Assembly: GCF_012932215.1 (NCBI RefSeq)
Contig: NZ_CP048789.1
Span: 36,943-100,942, forward strand
DNA: 64,000 bases
Reading direction: 5' to 3'
DNA from: Roseobacter ponti
GTDB lineage: Bacteria > Pseudomonadota > Alphaproteobacteria > Rhodobacterales > Rhodobacteraceae
Of the stretch, positions 35,253 to 44,185 are shown piece after piece. The stretch's first letter is position 1, and the number at the start of each line of letters is the position of its first letter. The notes beneath the pieces were generated by a model, which saw nothing but the letters and a program-made list of their open reading frames with translations, made no database searches and had not been told where the DNA came from. The position numbers and the translations under genes were made by a program.

Positions 35253-35893
35253 GTTTGCGTTCCTTCGCGCTGGTCCTGCACATCCCAGATCATGCGGCTG
35301 TCAAAGGCCTGAGCGGAGAGCATCGTAAAGATCACCGACAGTGCAAAAAACAGACTGGCGATCCCGGGGTGCACGGAGGCCAGGCTGTTCAGTTGCACCA
35401 GTGCGGACATGATCGCAACCACAAAGATATCGATCATCGACCAGCGCCCGATATATTCGACCACCTCATAGAGCACCTGACGCTGATGCGGCGCGGTGCT
35501 GGACGGGCGGACGACGGAGACCGCAAGAAAAGCAATCGCCATGAATTTCGCAAGCGGGATGACGACGCTGGCAAAAAGGATAATCAGCGCAATTGAATAG
35601 CTGCCGTAATAGATGAACTCGATCGCGCCGCCGACAATCGTCGCCTCCTGCACCGACAGCAGCGTTTCGGTCTTCAGCATAGGATAAAGGTTCGCAGGGA
35701 TGTAGCAGGCAAACCCGAGCAGCCAGTACGCCGCCACGCGCTGCAGGCTTTTGTCGTCACGCAGGATCAGCCGGTGCCCGCAGCGACCGCAGCGTTCCGT
35801 CTCGCGCGGCCAGGCCTGGGCGCAGCGCAGGCAGGCCACCAGCCCCAGATCGCGGGCAGTTATGACTTTTGAGGTTCGCTCAACGCGTTCCAT
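35249..35893 (-). CDS. pqiA: PqiA-like membrane protein, C-terminal-type half
   Basis: A 214-residue inner-membrane protein of the paraquat-inducible protein A family. A zinc-ribbon start (CLRCAQAWPRETERCGRCGH) precedes four hydrophobic segments and the conserved YIPANLYPMLKTETL and GRWSMIDIFVVAIM blocks. E. coli PqiA is a single protein of about twice this length with two such units; here each unit is a separate gene. The start at 35893 has AGGTGG five bases before it and overlaps the preceding half-gene by 34 bases in another frame. Confidence 0.85.
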   Translation of the reverse strand: MERVERTSKVITARDLGLVACLRCAQAWPRETERCGRCGHRLILRDDKSLQRVAAYWLLGFACYIPANLYPMLKTETLLSVQEATIVGGAIEFIYYGSYSIALIILFASVVIPLAKFMAIAFLAVSVVRPSSTAPHQRQVLYEVVEYIGRWSMIDIFVVAIMSALVQLNSLASVHPGIASLFFALSVIFTMLSAQAFDSRMIWDVQDQREGTQT

Positions 35894-36498
35894 ACCGACC
35901 ACCTGCACAAAAAGCTCTCCTGGAGCACAACGAGAACGACCAGAGCTGCAAACATCCAGAATGCAGGGCCAAAAGTAACATCCGCAAGTTCACTGATCTT
36001 GATCAGCGCCACCGCACAGCCGATCACGAAAACCTCCGCCATCGACCAGGGCCGCAAAGCCTCTGAGAGGCGGAAGGCACGCGCGGCATGCGGCGCCGGC
36101 GGCCTGTCGAGGACCAGCGGTACCAGCACATAAAGCGACAGCAGCACACGGGTCAGCGGAATAAAGACGATCAGCGCCGCAGTGGCCAGGGCAAGCAATA
36201 TGAGCGGCCCGTCGCTGAAGGCAAGCGCGGCTTCGAGGATCGAGACCGAATTGGTCGTCCCGCCGGCCGAGATCGTGAGGAACGGGAAAATCGCCGCTGC
36301 GATAATCAGAAACAGAACCGCTGTCGCCAGGGCAATGATCTGCATTCCCGCCTTGCGCCGCGGGGTGATCAGCACCGTGTGACAGCGCTGGCAGACCGCA
36401 CGTTCACCGGGTTCAGGACGCGCAAGACTCCAGGCCGCATCGCAATGCGGACAGACGATCAGATCGGTGCGCGGGACCGTATCCCTCATGGTGGACAT
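35860..36498 (-). CDS. pqiA: PqiA-like membrane protein, N-terminal-type half
   Basis: A 212-residue member of the same family as the next gene. The zinc ribbon is CPHCDAAWSLARPEPGERAVCQRCH, followed by four transmembrane segments including IFPFLTISAGGTTNSVSILEAALAF and LRPWSMAEVFVIGCAVALI. The start at 36498 is favoured over 36585 because the conserved part begins shortly after it; ATG at 36489 is also possible. It is first in the operon pqiA-pqiA-pqiB-pqiC and divergent from the hydantoinase gene, with an inverted repeat in the shared gap. Confidence 0.82.
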   Translation of the reverse strand: MSTMRDTVPRTDLIVCPHCDAAWSLARPEPGERAVCQRCHTVLITPRRKAGMQIIALATAVLFLIIAAAIFPFLTISAGGTTNSVSILEAALAFSDGPLILLALATAALIVFIPLTRVLLSLYVLVPLVLDRPPAPHAARAFRLSEALRPWSMAEVFVIGCAVALIKISELADVTFGPAFWMFAALVVLVVLQESFLCRWSVWNALSEPQKS

Positions 36499-36606
36499 GT
36501 CGGTTTCACTGCCTCTCGGGCGCAGGCCGCGCCGGTCTTTACTCTCAATACCGGAGGTCGGCGTCAGGGTGAAGGCTTTGTGCACCGGATGCGATGTTAT
36601 GCGCCC

Positions 36607-36623
36607 TGATTATTACATAATCA
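36607..36623. promoter_or_regulatory. inverted-repeat operator candidate between pqiA and hydantoinase
   Basis: TGATTAT (36607-36613) and ATAATCA (36617-36623) form a perfect 7-base dyad with a 3-base centre, AT-rich in a GC-rich setting and inside the divergent promoter region. It may bind a dimeric regulator; no regulator gene lies next to it. Confidence 0.4.
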
Positions 36624-36723
36624 TCATTACAGAATTTTCTCCGCGTTCTTTAGCTTTGCAGCCCCGGGCGGCATCGGGCAGGATACAAACAGATACCTGC
36701 ACCACGTTAATGAAGGCCCGCCC

Positions 36724-38118
36724 GTGACATTCGACACCATCATCCGTGGCGGCGAGATCTGCACCACCACCCTGCGCACAAGGGCCGATATCGGCATCCG
36801 CGACGGGCGCATTGCCGCCATCGACGACAGACTGACGGGCGCGGAAACGGTGATTGACGCCACGGGCCGCATCGTGCTGCCCGGTGGCATCGAAACCCAC
36901 GCGCATATTGCACAGGAAAGTGCCGCCGGGGTGATGAACGCGGATGATTACTTTTCCGGTTCGGTCTCGGCGGCCTTCGGCGGAAACAGTTCATTCGTGC
37001 CCTTTGCCGCACAGCAGCGCGGACAATCGGTGGCAAGCGTGCTCGATACCTATGGAGCAAGGGCCGCGCGCAGCGTGATTGATTATTCCTGGCACCTGAT
37101 CATCAGCGACCCCACGCCCGAGGTTCTGACCAGGGGTCTGCCGATGGCCTTTGAGCGCGGCGTAACCTCGTTCAAGGTCTTTATGACCTATGATCTGGTG
37201 AAAGTGGATGACCGCCAGTTTCTCGATATTCTGACCACTGCCGGAGCCCACGGTGCTGTCACCATGGTGCATGCCGAAAACGATGCGATGGTCCGCTGGA
37301 TGAATGAAAAACTGGCGGCAGAGGGCAAAACCGCGCCCCGCTATCACGCAGAAAGCCGCCCCGCGCTGGCCGAAGAGGAAGCCATTCACCGCGCGGTGTC
37401 ACTGGCGAAACTGGCCGGTGCGCCGCTTTTTGTGGTGCATGTCTCAACCCCCGGCGGGGCGGAAATCATTGCGCGAGAAAAAGCCGCCGGCACTGCGGTC
37501 TTTGCCGAAACCTGCCCGCATTACCTGGCTTTTACAGCAGAGGATCTCGACCGGCCGGGCATGGAGGGGGCAAAGTTCATCTGCTCGCCCCCGCTGCGCG
37601 ATACCGCCACACAGGAGGTGCTCTGGGAGAATATCACCGCCGGCACCTTCGACTGCGTAAGTTCGGATCATGCGCCGTATCGCTTTGACGAAACGGGCAA
37701 ATTCATCAACGGGGCAGAGGCACCCTACCCCAAGATCGCCAACGGGATGCCGGGGATCGGGATGCGCCTGCCCTGGCTTTTTTCCGAAGGCGTGGTGGCG
37801 GGGCGTATCAGCCTTGAGGCATTCGCGGGGCTGTCCGCAACCAGTGCGGCACGGGTCTTTGGTCTCGACACCAAGGGGGATCTCGCCCCCGGATTTGATG
37901 CCGATATCGCCATCTGGGATCCCGAAGAGCGCTGGCGCGTGACCCTGGAGGATCAGCACGACAATATGGATTACACGCCCTTCGAGGGAATGGAGATCAC
38001 CGGGCGGCCGGTGACCGTGCTGAACCGCGGGATGCCTGTGATCCGCGACCGTGTGCTCTGCGCCCCGGAAGGCCAGGGCCGCTTCATCGCCCGCAAACCT
38101 CTGGCGCGCGCGATATGA
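36724..38118 (+). CDS. dihydropyrimidinase/hydantoinase-type cyclic amidohydrolase
   Basis: A 464-residue metal-dependent amidohydrolase that opens cyclic amides such as hydantoins, dihydropyrimidines or allantoin. Metal ligands are in VLPGGIETHAHIAQ (HxH), the carboxylated lysine in SFKVFMTYD, histidines in VTMVHAEND and LFVVHVSTPGG, and the aspartate in CVSSDHAPYRF. It starts at a GTG with GAAGG upstream. The downstream racemase overlaps it by 4 bases, a pairing known for hydantoin use, where the racemase supplies the right enantiomer. Confidence 0.9.
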   Translation: MTFDTIIRGGEICTTTLRTRADIGIRDGRIAAIDDRLTGAETVIDATGRIVLPGGIETHAHIAQESAAGVMNADDYFSGSVSAAFGGNSSFVPFAAQQRGQSVASVLDTYGARAARSVIDYSWHLIISDPTPEVLTRGLPMAFERGVTSFKVFMTYDLVKVDDRQFLDILTTAGAHGAVTMVHAENDAMVRWMNEKLAAEGKTAPRYHAESRPALAEEEAIHRAVSLAKLAGAPLFVVHVSTPGGAEIIAREKAAGTAVFAETCPHYLAFTAEDLDRPGMEGAKFICSPPLRDTATQEVLWENITAGTFDCVSSDHAPYRFDETGKFINGAEAPYPKIANGMPGIGMRLPWLFSEGVVAGRISLEAFAGLSATSAARVFGLDTKGDLAPGFDADIAIWDPEERWRVTLEDQHDNMDYTPFEGMEITGRPVTVLNRGMPVIRDRVLCAPEGQGRFIARKPLARAI

Positions 38119-38762
38119 GCGGCCCCCGACCCATCCTCGTGATCAACCCCAACTCGACCGTTGAAGTCACCGAAGAGATCGCGGCTGCCGTGAACGCCCT
38201 GCCTGGTGCCGCCGGGCGGTTCGAGTGCGTCACTATTGCCGAAAGCCCGCGCACGATCTCTACGGATCAGGATGTCACAGAGGCCGGCGCCCGCGTGGCG
38301 GACCTCGCCGCGACACGCCCGGACGCGGCCGCGATCATCATCGCCTGTTTTTCCGATCCGGGGCTGACAGAAGTGCGCCACCGGGTCCGCGTTCCCGTCA
38401 TCGGCATCCAGATGGCCTCGGTGATGACCGCCATTGCGACCGGTGCGCCCTTTGGCGTGATCGCACTTTCGCCGGCCTCGATCCCGCGGCACATGGCGTT
38501 TTATGACCGGCTGGGCATTTTACATCACTGCGCGGGAGAGGTCGGCCTGAGCGGAGTTTCAGCCCTTGATGCCGGGCGCTCGGATGCGGTTTATGCTGAA
38601 ACGCTGGCGGCCGGAAAACAACTGGTCGCGCAGGGCGCACGATCCGTCATACCGGGCTGTGCCGGGTTTTCTCCACGGCGCATGCAGCTTGAAACGGATC
38701 TGGGTGTGCCTGTCATTGACCCGGTACGCGCGGCAGCGGCCATGGCACCGGGGCTTATCTGA
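38115..38762 (+). CDS. Asp/Glu/hydantoin racemase family protein
   Basis: A 215-residue racemase with the two-cysteine mechanism of the family, visible as IIACFSDPGLTEVR and SVIPGCAGFSPRRM. The N-terminal ILVINPNSTVEVTEEIA is the usual start. It overlaps the hydantoinase (ATGA), so hydantoin racemase (or an allantoin racemase) is the best reading. It ends 18 bases from the stop of idi on the other strand, marking the border of the photosynthesis genes. Confidence 0.87.
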   Translation: MSGPRPILVINPNSTVEVTEEIAAAVNALPGAAGRFECVTIAESPRTISTDQDVTEAGARVADLAATRPDAAAIIIACFSDPGLTEVRHRVRVPVIGIQMASVMTAIATGAPFGVIALSPASIPRHMAFYDRLGILHHCAGEVGLSGVSALDAGRSDAVYAETLAAGKQLVAQGARSVIPGCAGFSPRRMQLETDLGVPVIDPVRAAAAMAPGLI

Positions 38763-38780
38763 GGAACCCGGCGCACCCGT

Positions 38781-39320
38781 TCAGGGGGCAACACCTTCGG
38801 CCACATCCCCGAAAATCGTCTGCGCGTGATCGCGCAGGTAAATGCGGAGCCAGGGTGTGAACCGCTCCGGCTCCCAGGTCACGCGTTTAAGCAGATCGCT
38901 GTAGCGCACCCATTCCACGGCCATGACCTCTTCAGGATCGGGCGTTACCTTCAGCGTGGGCCCCGCTTCAGCGACATACACGTCCACGACTTCATGTTCG
39001 GTCAGACCACCGCCCACTTCGGCGCGGTATTCCAGATGATGCCGGTGCTCAGGCGCCAGACCGGTCAGGCCAAGCTCCTCATCCAGCCGCCGCGCCGCAC
39101 AGTCCAGCGGTGCCTCGTCCCAGTCCGGATGCGTGCAGCAGGTGTTCGTCCAGAGCCCGGGCGTGTGGTATTTGCACATCGCGCGCTGCTGCATCAGCAC
39201 TGCCTCACCGCGCATGACAAAGACCGACACAGCCTTGTGGCGCAGCCCTTTTACATGGGCTTCCAGCTTTTCAACCGGTGTCAGTGTGCCATCTACCCAG
39301 GCCGGGATCATGATCGTCAT
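38781..39320 (-). CDS. idi: isopentenyl-diphosphate delta-isomerase
   Basis: A 179-residue Nudix-fold isomerase (type I) that interconverts IPP and DMAPP to feed the isoprenoid tails of bacteriochlorophyll and carotenoids. Catalytic cysteine and metal residues are in LWTNTCCTHPDWDE, and the Nudix-like glutamates in AARRLDEELGL. It is last in the minus-strand run, and its ATGA start overlaps the bchP stop. This bchP-idi pairing is usual in photosynthesis gene clusters of Rhodobacteraceae. Confidence 0.94.
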   Translation of the reverse strand: MTIMIPAWVDGTLTPVEKLEAHVKGLRHKAVSVFVMRGEAVLMQQRAMCKYHTPGLWTNTCCTHPDWDEAPLDCAARRLDEELGLTGLAPEHRHHLEYRAEVGGGLTEHEVVDVYVAEAGPTLKVTPDPEEVMAVEWVRYSDLLKRVTWEPERFTPWLRIYLRDHAQTIFGDVAEGVAP

Positions 39321-40495
39321 ACGCGGGTCACTGGCACAATACCGGTGAGATGCGCAAGGTTCTTCAGGCCTATTTTCAGATGCGCCATGGGCCGTGCGCG
39401 CACGAGTTTCTTGTTCATATAGGCCTCGAATGTCAGGCGCTGCACGTCCACATCATGGCAGAGCGACACGAACCGCTCACGCCGTTCATCGCTGCAATAA
39501 TATGCGTTCTGCATGGAGCCGAGGACCCGGAAAACCATTTTGTGCTCTTTCATAAAGAGCTGTCTGGCGAGGCGCAGATCTTTCACCCGGCCCGAGGCCA
39601 GAGTGGCCGCACAGGCGGTCGCCGCCACCCGGCCCCCGACCATGGCGTAATAGATCCCCTCGCCCGAACTTGGCGCCACGACACCGGCGGCATCGCCGGC
39701 CAGCAGCACGTCGCGGCCATTGTCCCAGCGGTCAAGCGGGCGCAGCGGTATCGGCGCGCCCTCTTTGCGGATCGTCTCACAGCCTGCCAGCCCCGAGGCC
39801 GCGCGCAAAGCTGCGGTGGCTTCTTTAAGGTTCACCGACGACAGCTCAGTGCCCATGCCAACGCTGGCGCTGTCACCATGCGGAAAGACCCACCCGTAGA
39901 AATCCGGCGAAATGGCCCCGTCATAAATCACGTCACAGCGCACCGGATCGTAGATCTCTGATTTGGGCGGCGCCTTGATGATCTCATGATAGGCAAAGAC
40001 AAGCGGCACCTTGTCGGCGTCCTTGACCTCGGCCAGACCCACACGGGATTTGGCGCCGTCCGCACCGATCACCAGTCTGCAGGGCAGTTCGCGTTCTTCC
40101 TGGGTGGCTTTGTCGCGATAGATCACGACCGGCGTGCCCTCAGGCCGCTCGATCCGCACAAAGGTGCCGGTGAAATACGCAGCCCCCGCCTCCTGCGCGC
40201 GGGCTCGCAGGAACGGGTCAAAATCCTTGCGGTCGACCATCCCGACGAAGCCGTTTTCGATGGGGATATCGACGTGACGGCCGGTGGGCGAGATCATCCT
40301 CGCCGTATTGACCTTTGCCAGGAGCTGTTCATCAGAGATGTGGAAATCCTGCATCAGCCTTGGTGGGATCGCCCCGCCGCAGGGTTTGATCCGCCCTTCG
40401 CGGTCCAGCAGCGCAACCCTGTGTCCGGAGTTCACCAGATCAAGTGCTGCGGTAGCACCCGACGGGCCCCCGCCCACGACAACTACATCATACAT
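39317..40495 (-). CDS. bchP: geranylgeranyl diphosphate/bacteriochlorophyll reductase BchP
   Basis: A 392-residue FAD enzyme that reduces the geranylgeranyl tail of bacteriochlorophyll to phytyl. The dinucleotide-binding motif is VVVGGGPSGATAALDLVNSGHRVALLDRE at the N-terminus, with LVIGADGAKSRVG and VLLAGDAAGVVAPSSGEGIYYAM further on. It lies 3 bases after the bch2 stop. Expression probably follows the ppsR-side minus-strand operon from the bchG promoter, with a PpsR box. Confidence 0.95.
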   Translation of the reverse strand: MYDVVVVGGGPSGATAALDLVNSGHRVALLDREGRIKPCGGAIPPRLMQDFHISDEQLLAKVNTARMISPTGRHVDIPIENGFVGMVDRKDFDPFLRARAQEAGAAYFTGTFVRIERPEGTPVVIYRDKATQEERELPCRLVIGADGAKSRVGLAEVKDADKVPLVFAYHEIIKAPPKSEIYDPVRCDVIYDGAISPDFYGWVFPHGDSASVGMGTELSSVNLKEATAALRAASGLAGCETIRKEGAPIPLRPLDRWDNGRDVLLAGDAAGVVAPSSGEGIYYAMVGGRVAATACAATLASGRVKDLRLARQLFMKEHKMVFRVLGSMQNAYYCSDERRERFVSLCHDVDVQRLTFEAYMNKKLVRARPMAHLKIGLKNLAHLTGIVPVTRV

Positions 40496-40498
40496 TTC

Positions 40499-41806
40499 TC
40501 ATTCCCCCGGCATCATTGCGGTCTGGTTCCGGTTTTCCGGTCCCGGAGCCGTCAGGCGCATGGCCAGACCTGCCGCGATCAGAAAAACAAAACCCTCAAA
40601 TGTGAAAACGGCGCCATAGGCCGTAGCGTCGGCCTGTGTCAGCCAGCGCATGATATCGACCATGGCTGTTCCGATGAAAGAGCCGGCGCCAAAGGCAATC
40701 GCCTGGGCCGCCCCGAAGAGCCCCATGCGCACGCCTTCGCGTCCGTCACCGCCCTCGCGCGCGAGGCTCATCATGGCACCGATGGCTGCAACGGCAAAGG
40801 TGCCGTTGGCCAGACCCAGCGTGAAGATATTCCCGGCCAGCGGCCAGTCGGGTGCGCGCGCCCCGCCCCAGGCAAGGCCAATCAGCGACAGACCCGAGAG
40901 GACACAGCCGCCGACAATCCAGACGCGGATCGGCACGGTGACCCAGCGCGCCAGCAGCGTACCCGACAGCAGAACGATCAGCATGCCGGCCAGCGCGCCT
41001 GCGTGATGCATACCGCCGAGCTGAGTGCTTTCGCCGACGGTGAGGCCAAAGACATGCCCGGCAAATGGCTCAAGGATCAGATCCTGCAGGTTGTAGGCCA
41101 GCATCGAGGCAAAGACGAAAACGGTGAAGACGCGGACCCGCGGGTCTCTCCAGAGCTCGCGCGTGACATCGCGGAAGGCCGCCTGGTGGCGCGGTTTTGC
41201 CGGGCCTGCGGCAACACCCTCCTGGCCCCAGACACCGATGCAGGCCAGCGCCAGCGCCACCGCACAAACGCCAAGCGTCACGGCAACCAGCCGGCTGTGT
41301 GTGTAAGGGTCGAGCAGGATACCGGCGGTGATCCCGGTCACCGCGAGGCCGAAAATCATCATGATCCAGACGAGGCTGCCGGCGGGTGCCTGGCGTCCTT
41401 CGCTCACGCGGGAGGCCAGCAGCGCCAGAAGGTTGGTGCCCGCGGATCCGATCCCCAGACCGATCAGCAGAAAGGATGGCACCGCCGCCGCGATCCCGGC
41501 CCCGGCGCTCCGCTCCATCAGGCCGACCGAAAGTGCAGCACCCACAGCACCTGCGGCAAGCAGGGCGATGCCACCGATGATCCAGGGGGTACGCCTTCCG
41601 CCCTGATCCGCGCCGTGCCCGAAGCGGGGCCGCAGAAACTGAGTCCCATAATAGAGAGAGACCAGCAGCCCGGGAAGGATCGCCGGCAGCGCCAGTTCGA
41701 CCACCATCACCCGGTTCATCGTCGCCGTGGTCAGCACCACGACCGACCCCAGCGCCATCTGCACCAGACCCAGACGCGCAATCGAAAGCCAGCTCAGTGG
41801 TTTCAT
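40499..41806 (-). CDS. PucC/LhaA-family MFS protein between bchG and bchP (bch2)
   Basis: A 435-residue membrane protein of the BCD (bacteriochlorophyll delivery) MFS family with about 12 hydrophobic segments. It starts at 41806 (MKPLSWLSIARLGLVQMALGSVVVLTTATMNRVMVVE) with the start codon overlapping the bchG stop. The same N-terminal block (LGTLNRVMIVEL) appears in LhaA at 53980, confirming the family. The gene is called bch2, orf428 or G115 in other clusters, and its relatives insert pigments into light-harvesting complexes; the exact task of this one is unsettled. Confidence 0.88.
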   Translation of the reverse strand: MKPLSWLSIARLGLVQMALGSVVVLTTATMNRVMVVELALPAILPGLLVSLYYGTQFLRPRFGHGADQGGRRTPWIIGGIALLAAGAVGAALSVGLMERSAGAGIAAAVPSFLLIGLGIGSAGTNLLALLASRVSEGRQAPAGSLVWIMMIFGLAVTGITAGILLDPYTHSRLVAVTLGVCAVALALACIGVWGQEGVAAGPAKPRHQAAFRDVTRELWRDPRVRVFTVFVFASMLAYNLQDLILEPFAGHVFGLTVGESTQLGGMHHAGALAGMLIVLLSGTLLARWVTVPIRVWIVGGCVLSGLSLIGLAWGGARAPDWPLAGNIFTLGLANGTFAVAAIGAMMSLAREGGDGREGVRMGLFGAAQAIAFGAGSFIGTAMVDIMRWLTQADATAYGAVFTFEGFVFLIAAGLAMRLTAPGPENRNQTAMMPGE

Positions 41807-42702
41807 GCGAGCCCCCTGAGCGCAAAGGCCGCGATCATCATGCCGGTGATGTAAAGCAGCACGCCGGTGCCGTTGTACCAGGGCGCGCGGCCTTCCGGAT
41901 CTTTGAACATGACGGTCATTGCCCAAAACTGCGCGAGCAGGACGGCGGCGACGCCGGCGGCGTGCAGCGGCTTGTCCCAGAACAGCAGCAGGGCTGTGAC
42001 CATGATCTGCGGCACGGTCATAACCAGACAGGCGACTTTCGCCGCTCGTGCAGGTCCGAGCACAACCGGCAGGGAATTCACGCCGGTCTGGCGGTCACCT
42101 TCCAGCGCCTTGAAATCATTCAGCGTCATGATGCCATGCGCGCCGATACCGTAAAGCAGCGCCACCACGATTACGGGCAGCGCAGGCGCGCCGGCGCTCA
42201 GCACGGCGGCACCGGTAAACCACGGCAGGGCTTCATAACTCAGACCCACAAGGCCAGGGCCCCACCAGCCCGAGCGTTTCAGACGCACAGGCTCAGCGGA
42301 ATAAGCCCAGGCCGCGAGCACGCCCAGCACCGTGGCACCGAAACCCCAGGGGCCCAGCTGCCAGCCGACAAAAAGAGAAAGCACCGACATTGCAAGGGCG
42401 ATCCACAGACCCCAGCGACCGGGGATGCGACCCGATGGGATCGGGCGGTCCGGTTCGTTGATGGCGTCCACGTGGCGGTCGCACCAGTCGTTGGCGGCCT
42501 GGCTCATACCACAGACCACCGGGCCCGCGAGGACCACGCCGAGCAGCACCAGCGTCCACTGCCCGGACGGAGAGGCACCGGACGATACAACACCGCAGAG
42601 ATAGGCCCACATCGGCGGGAACCATGTCACGGGTTTTATCAGGCGCAGAGCGGCGGCTGGTTCGGGAAAGCGGCGCGGCTGTATGATCTGAGTGACAGAC
42701 AT
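41803..42702 (-). CDS. bchG: bacteriochlorophyll synthase BchG
   Basis: A 299-residue UbiA-type prenyltransferase that attaches geranylgeranyl/phytyl diphosphate to bacteriochlorophyllide. The motif NDWCDRHVDAINEPDRPIPSGR (first Asp-rich loop) and the second loop LNDFKALEGDRQTGVNSLPV are diagnostic, with about eight transmembrane segments. No Shine-Dalgarno sequence is visible before the ATG at 42702; a PpsR box lies only one base away from it. Translation may be coupled or start from a near-leaderless transcript. Confidence 0.95.
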   Translation of the reverse strand: MSVTQIIQPRRFPEPAAALRLIKPVTWFPPMWAYLCGVVSSGASPSGQWTLVLLGVVLAGPVVCGMSQAANDWCDRHVDAINEPDRPIPSGRIPGRWGLWIALAMSVLSLFVGWQLGPWGFGATVLGVLAAWAYSAEPVRLKRSGWWGPGLVGLSYEALPWFTGAAVLSAGAPALPVIVVALLYGIGAHGIMTLNDFKALEGDRQTGVNSLPVVLGPARAAKVACLVMTVPQIMVTALLLFWDKPLHAAGVAAVLLAQFWAMTVMFKDPEGRAPWYNGTGVLLYITGMMIAAFALRGLA

Positions 42703-42703
42703 G

Positions 42704-42721
42704 TGTAAACTATGGCTGACA
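42704..42721. promoter_or_regulatory. PpsR binding site before bchG
   Basis: TGT (42704-42706), 12 bases, ACA (42719-42721): an exact TGT-N12-ACA box, one base upstream of the bchG start codon in the 55-bp gap after ppsR. Confidence 0.7.
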
Positions 42722-42757
42722 CTTTGAGTCGGCGCAAGTGGGAGAACAGCGCCCGGA

Positions 42758-44185
42758 TCAGGTGTTTTTGGCGAGCAGACCGTACTTGCGCAGCTTCACA
42801 TAGAGGCTCTGGCGCGACAGGCCCAGCATCTCAGCCGCGGCGACCCGATTGTTGCTGGTCAGCTCCACCGCGGTCTCAATGCACATCTTCTCAACGACAT
42901 CCGTGGTTTCGGCCACGATATCCTTGAGCGAGGCCGATCCGACCAGATCCATAACGTTCCGGCTCGATTCAGGCGGCATCTGACCGCCGGCGATTGCACC
43001 GGCGGCACTGCGCTGCGCCTCAACCCGGCTTACATCACGCACGATACATCCGATTGACGGCGCATCGGCATCATCCAGGTGCGTGGCAGAAATCTCCACC
43101 GACACCCTCGTGCCGAGATCGTTGATCAGCTTGGTGGAATAGGTCCGCATCTGGCCCGCCCGCTGGGGCGGATCTGTCAGAACGCTCAGGTCAATCTGGC
43201 CGCGGCTCAGGAAATCACCAAGACTGCGCCCGACCACACCAGACAGATGCGGCGCGCCCACAAGATCGAGGAAGCTTTCGTTGACGGACAGGATCACGCC
43301 CCTGGGTGAGATGAAGAGCATGGCATCCGCCCCAAGGCGGAAGAGAGACAGCGCCTGATTGGCAGCCTCGCCGCTGGATTCTGCGACGGCGGTATCCGAG
43401 TCCAGACGGCAGAGCAGAACGCGCTGGCCCCCTGCCCTGAAAACAACCGGCTGCAGAACGATCTGCTGACGTGTGCGGGTGGCACGCAGAGTGACCCGCC
43501 CGCCTTCCTCCGACAGCGTCGCATTCAGAAGGCTTTCGGTCAGCTCAACGCTGGAGCGGTCGTTGAAGTGCTGCGCAAGTGAGCTGCCGCGCAACGCCTC
43601 TGTGCCCAGACCCAGCAGTGTCGCCGCCGCCTCGTTTGCGTCATCGATCCGCCCGGACTGCACCGAGACAAAGACAACAGCCTGCGAGCTGTTGGCCATC
43701 AGCACGCGATACCGCGCATCAAACTCGCGGCGCGCTTCATACCCCTGCTCCAGCGCGATCTGCGCCTGAACCAGCTGTTGTTGCGTTTCCGCGATCGGTC
43801 TCAGGTCACGGCCCAGCAGCAGCGCTGCGTTCTCATAGCCGAACCGGTGAAATGTGTAACGGACCGGATACTGCCAGACCGCATTGTCGCTGTGATTAAG
43901 TTCCAGCGGCTTTTTCGGCACCTCGCCGGCAAGATAGGCGTCATGTGCCTTTTCGAACTTCGGCACGGATTCGCTGGTCAGAAAGTCCGCGACCGGACGC
44001 CCCTCCCAGTGCTTCAGATTACCGAAGGATTCGATATGCGTGTTCAGAACCACCGACAGAATGATGCCCTCGGCAGAAACCACAAGCGCGATGTCCGACG
44101 CGGCCCCGATGATGCTGCTGAGAAACTCAGGCTCGATCAGGGGAACAGCACCGCTGCTCCAGAATGTATTCTCTCCGGTTGTCAT
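42758..44185 (-). CDS. ppsR: redox/light-responsive repressor PpsR (CrtJ)
   Basis: A 475-residue aerobic repressor of photosynthesis genes. Three PAS-like regions (about 25-125, 155-265, 275-390) carry tetramer and signal functions. The C-terminal Fis-type helix-turn-helix (ETAVELTSNNRVAAAEMLGLSRQSLYVKLRKYGLL) reads TGT-N12-ACA. Cysteines at 259, 380 and 435 are present; those at 259 and 435 lie where the redox-active cysteines of the R. sphaeroides protein are expected. It overlaps ppaA by 4 bases. Its boxes occur at the bchF/ppaA gap and before bchG. Confidence 0.95.
   Translation of the reverse strand: MTTGENTFWSSGAVPLIEPEFLSSIIGAASDIALVVSAEGIILSVVLNTHIESFGNLKHWEGRPVADFLTSESVPKFEKAHDAYLAGEVPKKPLELNHSDNAVWQYPVRYTFHRFGYENAALLLGRDLRPIAETQQQLVQAQIALEQGYEARREFDARYRVLMANSSQAVVFVSVQSGRIDDANEAAATLLGLGTEALRGSSLAQHFNDRSSVELTESLLNATLSEEGGRVTLRATRTRQQIVLQPVVFRAGGQRVLLCRLDSDTAVAESSGEAANQALSLFRLGADAMLFISPRGVILSVNESFLDLVGAPHLSGVVGRSLGDFLSRGQIDLSVLTDPPQRAGQMRTYSTKLINDLGTRVSVEISATHLDDADAPSIGCIVRDVSRVEAQRSAAGAIAGGQMPPESSRNVMDLVGSASLKDIVAETTDVVEKMCIETAVELTSNNRVAAAEMLGLSRQSLYVKLRKYGLLAKNT

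Noticed and set aside
39986..41854. 622-codon open frame antisense to bchP and bch2
   Set aside because: It spans two confirmed genes on the other strand, has a low-complexity Gln/Asp/Arg composition and no ribosome site.
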